Source: Thalassiosira profunda (taxonomy: Eukaryota; Bacillariophyta; Thalassiosirophyceae; Thalassiosirales; Thalassiosiraceae). From it: a stretch of 10,145 bases of DNA. This document shows, one piece after another, positions 7,467-10,145 of this stretch; positions within the stretch are counted from its first letter, which is position 1; each line of letters starts with the position of its first letter. The notes below the pieces were generated by a model. That model was not told the origin of the DNA. It saw only the letters and a program-made list of their open reading frames with translations, and did not search any database. The DNA is taken from positions 1 through 10,145 of the forward strand of contig JALLAP010001993.1 of NCBI GenBank assembly GCA_036939355.1, in the 5' to 3' direction. A program made the position numbers and the translations under genes.

Positions 7467-7827
7467 AATTGCAATGGAGGTGTGTGGGGTTTGGGTTGGG
7501 AAGGGGATTGTGCGGTGACTGCGGGTTGGGGGTGCACCCTGTTCGTCTCTCTGGCGAGCGAGCCGCGACGCGGGCGGGTGGCAAATTTGCAATGCCCGAA
7601 ACCATCTCACAAGAAAGGTCGGAGTGACAAAAATGACTACTAGGAATTAGTACTAGGTACGGGTTATCTACGTAGAGTTGGCATCAAACTAAGCCACAAG
7701 AAACAGTGTTATGTCTCTGTGCCATCTCCGAGCCTCAAAGAAATCCAAGCAACGCCCCCAACAAGGGATCACAACCCAGCATCCCACGCCCACTGCCGCG
7801 CTCGACCACACCCACCGCCCTGCAACG
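7467..7827. promoter_or_regulatory. Divergent promoter region between two secretory-protein genes
   Basis: The two start codons are 361 bp apart and point away from each other, so this region must hold both promoters. An AT-richer core near 7620-7690 has TACTAGG twice (7638-7644 and 7651-7657), the palindromes TAGTACTA (7648-7655) and CTACGTAG (7668-7675), and two TGAC half-sites (7625 and 7635). No obvious TATA box was seen. Both genes also have upstream in-frame ATGs inside this region. Confidence 0.55.
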
Positions 7828-8202
7828 ATGATCAAATCCGCCCTCCTCGTCCTCGCGACCGCGGCGCTGTCGTCGGCGCAGCTCGCCCACGTGCCCCAGC
7901 GCGCGCGGACCGACGGCAAGGTCGTCCCCTCGGGCTCCGACTCCGCCTTCGGCCGCCAGGCGAACCTGCGCAGCAACCACAAGCAGCCGCGCATGCTCGA
8001 GGAGGGATCGATGTCCATGTCGATGACCTTCGAGGACGTAGACGCGGCACCCCCGGCCTCGACGGAAGAGACGGCGGCGGTCGAGGTGTGCGGCAATGGC
8101 GGGGAGTGTTCGGACGGATACTACTGCCAGTGCCGATTGGCGTGCTTTCTCTGCGAGGCGTTCGGGGGCGACTTTTGCGGGACGTGCAAGTTGGAGGCGT
8201 GA
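7828..8202 (+). CDS. Small secreted eight-cysteine protein
   Basis: It codes for 124 residues. The start at 7828 places a signal peptide first (MIKSALLVLA and on, likely cut near SSA/QLA at 17-18); an in-frame ATG at 7711 would bury it behind 39 polar residues. The mid-region is polar, with FGR at 41-43 and a basic-then-acidic stretch ending in SMSMSMTFEDVD at 61-72. The C-terminal 40 residues hold all eight cysteines, at 88, 94, 100, 102, 106, 109, 117 and 120, with spacing C-x5-C-x5-C-x-C-x3-C-x2-C-x7-C-x2-C, enough for four disulfides. There is no transmembrane segment or GPI-like tail. It resembles the divergent neighbour in its signal peptide, FGR and SMSMSM layout. The cysteine module is not one I recognise, and no function is assigned. 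Confidence 0.8.
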   Translation: MIKSALLVLATAALSSAQLAHVPQRARTDGKVVPSGSDSAFGRQANLRSNHKQPRMLEEGSMSMSMTFEDVDAAPPASTEETAAVEVCGNGGECSDGYYCQCRLACFLCEAFGGDFCGTCKLEA

Positions 8203-8420
8203 AACGGAAACGGAGGTCTGCATAAAAAGAGGGATGCATGATGAACATACTTTTGCACGGGGTTTGATGTGGCGACGGGAGATTTTGCAGGAGGTATCCT
8301 CTGCGTCGACCTCAACAGTACCAGTTGGTAGGAATGGTGAACTCAGGCATCGGCGCAAACTGTTCCTTTTGTCAATGAGATGCGCACTCCTTTGGCACCG
8401 ATCAATTCATAAAATGTAGG

Positions 8421-8426
8421 AATAAA
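8421..8426 (+). terminator. Possible poly(A) signal AATAAA
   Basis: This canonical hexamer lies 219 nt past the stop codon of the eight-cysteine gene. Stramenopiles do not depend strictly on it, so it is only suggestive. Confidence 0.3.
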
Positions 8427-8440
8427 AACAACGATTTGCG

Positions 8441-8459
8441 AGTGCCTTCCTTTGGCACT
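8441..8459 (+). repeat. Short hairpin AGTGCC-loop-GGCACT
   Basis: A perfect 6-bp stem flanks a 7-nt pyrimidine loop. The 3' half, TCCTTTGGCAC, also occurs at 8388-8398 without the matching left arm. It is not a histone-type stem-loop. Confidence 0.45.
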
Positions 8460-8709
8460 AGCCGGCAAACAAAAACAAACACACCATCAGTCAATCTTAT
8501 GTGCATTTATCCACCTCATCTAAGAAGCCTCACTCGGCAATCAGCAGTTGACTGCAGGAACTCCTCATGGTGGTGTGGGTGTGGACCTCGGTGGAGAACC
8601 TCGTCTTCCTCTCAGCGTCGATGTTCACACATCTCTTGCGTCAGCCCTGGGCCTGCTTGGGTGTGCGCACCGACGAGTGGGTACCGCATTGTATGAGAGT
8701 GTCGTCTTG

Positions 8710-8719
8710 ATGACGTCAT
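8710..8719. promoter_or_regulatory. Perfect CRE-type palindrome ATGACGTCAT
   Basis: A full TGACGTCA site sits 156 bp before the ATG at 8875 and about 84 bp before the TATA-like box. bZIP factors bind this site, and TGACGT-type elements are known in diatom CO2/cAMP-responsive promoters. Use of the site here is inference. Confidence 0.5.
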
Positions 8720-8802
8720 GGCGTCCCCACATGAAAACGCGAACGCTGAGAGTGAGCAAAGCGAACGCAAAGCACCCAAGAAGAGGCGGAGAGCAATGCG
8801 CC

Positions 8803-8810
8803 CATAAATA
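8803..8810 (+). promoter_or_regulatory. TATA-like box CATAAATA
   Basis: It is an AT island in GC-rich surroundings, 64 bp before the start codon at 8875, a spacing that fits a short 5' leader. Confidence 0.45.
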
Positions 8811-8874
8811 AGCTCCAGAACAACGAGAGGACCGCCTCAAGCAACCTACGAACATCTACCACCAACGAAGCAAG

Positions 8875-9432
8875 ATGGCCAGCGCCGTACGAAACCTACC
8901 TACCAACGCGGAAGAGCCTACTGTTGGAGCGGCTACCGCGAAAGCCGCGCCGAGTCCGCGGATGCCGCCGAAGAAGCGGATCTCGCGGCGCCATCAAGAC
9001 GCGAAGCATCGCCTACTGCACCGCCGCCAAGGATCCTGCAGCCTCGAGCCGAAGCATCGAGAGTACAAGAAGTACGGCCACATCCAGCGAGTCAACTTCG
9101 CATTGTTCCTCCGGATACTGATGCGCTACCTCCTCGTCGAGGACAAGGAGCTGCACGCGCAAGCGCAGAAGGTACGTTCTGCGGTACGATCTTGGCCCGA
9201 CTTCGTCTGTTCGCCTTGACTGACATGTTCTTTCGTTACAAAACGTACCAAACGTGCGCAGATGGTCCAAGAATGCCTCAAGACGCAGCGAGCGGGAGGC
9301 CTCCAAGGTACGCCTTTGATGTCGGCCCTCAAGGGCCGTCTCTACGGCCTGGTCGGACGAGATCTCTGGGACGAGAGCGAGAGGTATTTGCATACATATC
9401 AAGACCTCCACAACATCTCCATCGAGTTGTAA
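8875..9432 (+). CDS. Small basic helical protein (two exons)
   Basis: Exons 8875-9171 and 9262-9432 give 155 residues. The start has A at -3 and G at +4 and a TATA-like box 64 bp upstream. Residues 1-35 are low complexity; 29-55 are strongly basic (PPKKRISRR, then RLLHRRQ), a plausible nuclear signal. From about residue 62 a conserved-looking helical domain begins: RVNFALFLRILMRYL, then DKELHAQAQKMVQEC across the splice junction, ALKGRLYGLVGRDLW and ESERYLHTYQDLHN near the C terminus. The LHAQAK..V.EC and final helix recall a small helical domain I associate with diatom nuclear-encoded proteins, but I cannot name it. Without splicing the frame ends at 9219, losing the last helices. A nuclear, possibly regulatory, role is inference from basic charge only. 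Confidence 0.75.
9172..9261 (+). other. Intron of the small basic protein gene, 90 nt
   Basis: Donor GTACGT is at 9172, acceptor GCGCAG ends at 9261, and the phase is 0. Joining gives HAQAQK-MVQECLK, a continuous amphipathic helix. GGTACGTT at the donor (9171-9178) is fully complementary to AACGTACC near the acceptor (9242-9249). Confidence 0.85.
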
Positions 9433-9976
9433 GCGCGGCTCTTCGTGTCGGCAGTATGCGTTTGCGGTGCCATTCGAAACAAGTCGCCAGGATTCGTTCG
9501 TTGTGCTCACCTTGGTAGAGAACAAGATCTCAACAAGAGAAGATCCGACGGCATGCCTCGACATCTTCCGCCCTCTTGTACATATCTTTACCTCGCTTCA
9601 TACGATGTCGAAGGCAAACCGATAAGATAAGATACTCTATCACTCTTTCTTTTTGCCCGCTCGTTCTTGAGTATCCTGCTTCTCGATGTTGTATGTACAT
9701 CCCCGCTGCGCCTCATCGCTCCTCCACCGATCGGCAGACATCAATCGAGCCGAGGGAAACGTATGGCATGGCCCTCGCTCGTCTGCCTTCATCTCTCTCG
9801 ACTCTCGAGCTCGAGACGTTTTCACCTCTCTTTTGTGTGTGACTTTTTTGTGAGTGTCACGTGACCGCCAGATACCTCTGACTCTTCGCTTGCAATTTTG
9901 CAACGTGGTCGGCCGAAATGTTCCGCGCCGCCCCCCGCCAGGCTCATAATTCGTAACCCCGCCTCGTTGCAACGCC
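9433..9976. promoter_or_regulatory. Intergenic region: 3' UTR of the small basic gene and promoter of the plastid-protein gene
   Basis: This 544-bp stretch has no supported gene. It is pyrimidine-rich in the middle and contains a 14-bp palindrome at 9803-9816 and a 10-bp G-box palindrome at 9856-9865. No clear TATA box was found; CATAATT near 9945 is the nearest AT-rich element to the start codon. Confidence 0.5.
9856..9865. promoter_or_regulatory. G-box palindrome GTCACGTGAC
   Basis: The CACGTG core has symmetric GT/AC flanks and lies 111 bp before the ATG at 9977. bHLH and bZIP factors are established binders of CACGTG. A link to light or circadian control of this gene is inference. Confidence 0.45.
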
Positions 9977-10145
9977 ATGAGAGTCGCATCCTCCTACGCC
10001 ATCGGCGCCGCCGCCGCGGCGGCCTCCGTTGCCGCCTTCCGCGCGCCGGCGGGCGGCGGGATGCACCGTCCTGCGGAATCCCGCTATCAGACCGCATTGT
10101 TCTCCACCCGGGAGCGCAGCCCCACCGTCTCCAAGCTGTCCCAGC
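9977..10145 (+). CDS. Plastid-targeted protein, N-terminal part only (3' truncated by the window)
   Basis: Fifty-six codons are present and the frame is open to the end. Residues 1-20 form a signal peptide (MRVASSYAIG followed by an Ala-rich core), with a cut predicted at AA/F before F21. The junction VAAFRAP matches the ASAFAP-type motif that directs heterokont proteins across the plastid membranes, Phe at +1 being the key residue. The segment to about residue 45 is rich in Ala, Gly, Arg and Ser with no net acidity, as expected of a transit peptide, and TALFST near 39-44 may mark its end. Only about ten residues of the possible mature protein follow (RERSPTVSKL), too few to identify it. The upstream region holds a G-box palindrome. 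Confidence 0.75.
   Translation, partial: MRVASSYAIGAAAAAASVAAFRAPAGGGMHRPAESRYQTALFSTRERSPTVSKLSQ

Larger units (their letters stand above)
8203..8874. other. Intergenic region: 3' UTR of the eight-cysteine gene and promoter of the next gene
   Basis: No supported gene lies in these 672 bp; the short open frames have no recognisable composition or splice structure. It holds a poly(A)-like AATAAA (8421-8426), a repeated TCCTTTGGCAC (8388-8398 and 8448-8458), a hairpin at 8441-8459, a perfect CRE palindrome at 8710-8719 and a TATA-like box at 8803-8810. Confidence 0.6.

Noticed and set aside
6783..7643. A 286-codon plus-strand frame antisense to the type I membrane protein
   Set aside because: Its Gly/Arg/His-rich product mirrors GC-rich codons of the real gene, and it has no signal peptide, domain or splice logic.
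8436..8811. Short plus-strand frames upstream of the small basic gene
   Set aside because: They overlap each other in different frames, lack recognisable composition, and cover the CRE and TATA-like region.
9013..9564. A 183-codon minus-strand frame over the small basic gene
   Set aside because: The plus-strand gene has a good start context, an in-phase intron and a continuous helical domain; the antisense frame has none of these.
1..10145. tRNA or rRNA genes, CRISPR arrays and transposase genes
   Set aside because: No tRNA-like arms, conserved rRNA segments, spaced short repeats or transposase motifs were seen by eye on either strand.

Overview
The window looks like nuclear DNA of a photosynthetic stramenopile (ochrophyte), most likely a diatom. 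Genes are dense, on both strands, and interrupted by short GT-AG introns of 62-116 nt. Two predicted secretory proteins carry the SMSMSM runs that I associate with diatom secreted proteins. The last gene begins with a signal peptide followed by an A/F junction (VAAFRAP), like the ASAFAP motif of bipartite presequences that target proteins to red-type complex plastids. The species cannot be named from sequence alone. No bacterial operon, rRNA, tRNA, CRISPR array or transposon was recognised.

Region by region. 1-3367 (+): a 5'-truncated, six-exon gene for a large protein of three repeated modules, each an EF-hand pair followed by a predicted membrane hairpin; between modules 1 and 2 it carries three 21-residue VSFAD repeats and 29-residue amphipathic repeats. 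This gene is damaged in the assembly by two identical artefacts: an exact 72-bp direct duplication around a single N (N at 1488 and at 2181). Removing 73 nt at each restores one continuous frame of 933 codons. 3474-6296 (-): a convergent gene for a single-pass membrane protein with three copies of a six-cysteine domain; it hides a stop-free 63-nt intron. 6759-7466 (-) and 7828-8202 (+): a divergent pair of secretory proteins, one a type I membrane protein with two 25-residue repeats and the other a small secreted 8-cysteine protein, sharing an FGR motif and SMSMSM and separated by 361 bp. 8875-9432 (+): a two-exon gene for a small basic, helical protein, with a perfect CRE palindrome and a TATA-like box upstream. 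9977-10145 (+): the 5' end of a gene for a plastid-targeted protein, downstream of a G-box palindrome.

How they fit together. Nothing indicates a shared pathway. Genes 1-4 are all predicted membrane or secretory proteins, and the divergent pair is the only arrangement suggesting co-expression. Gene 1 suggests calcium-responsive membrane remodelling or signalling, and gene 2 a surface or cell-wall role; both are inference. The most unusual proteins are the tri-modular EF-hand/hairpin protein and the triple six-cysteine-domain protein, neither of which I can assign to a named functional family.
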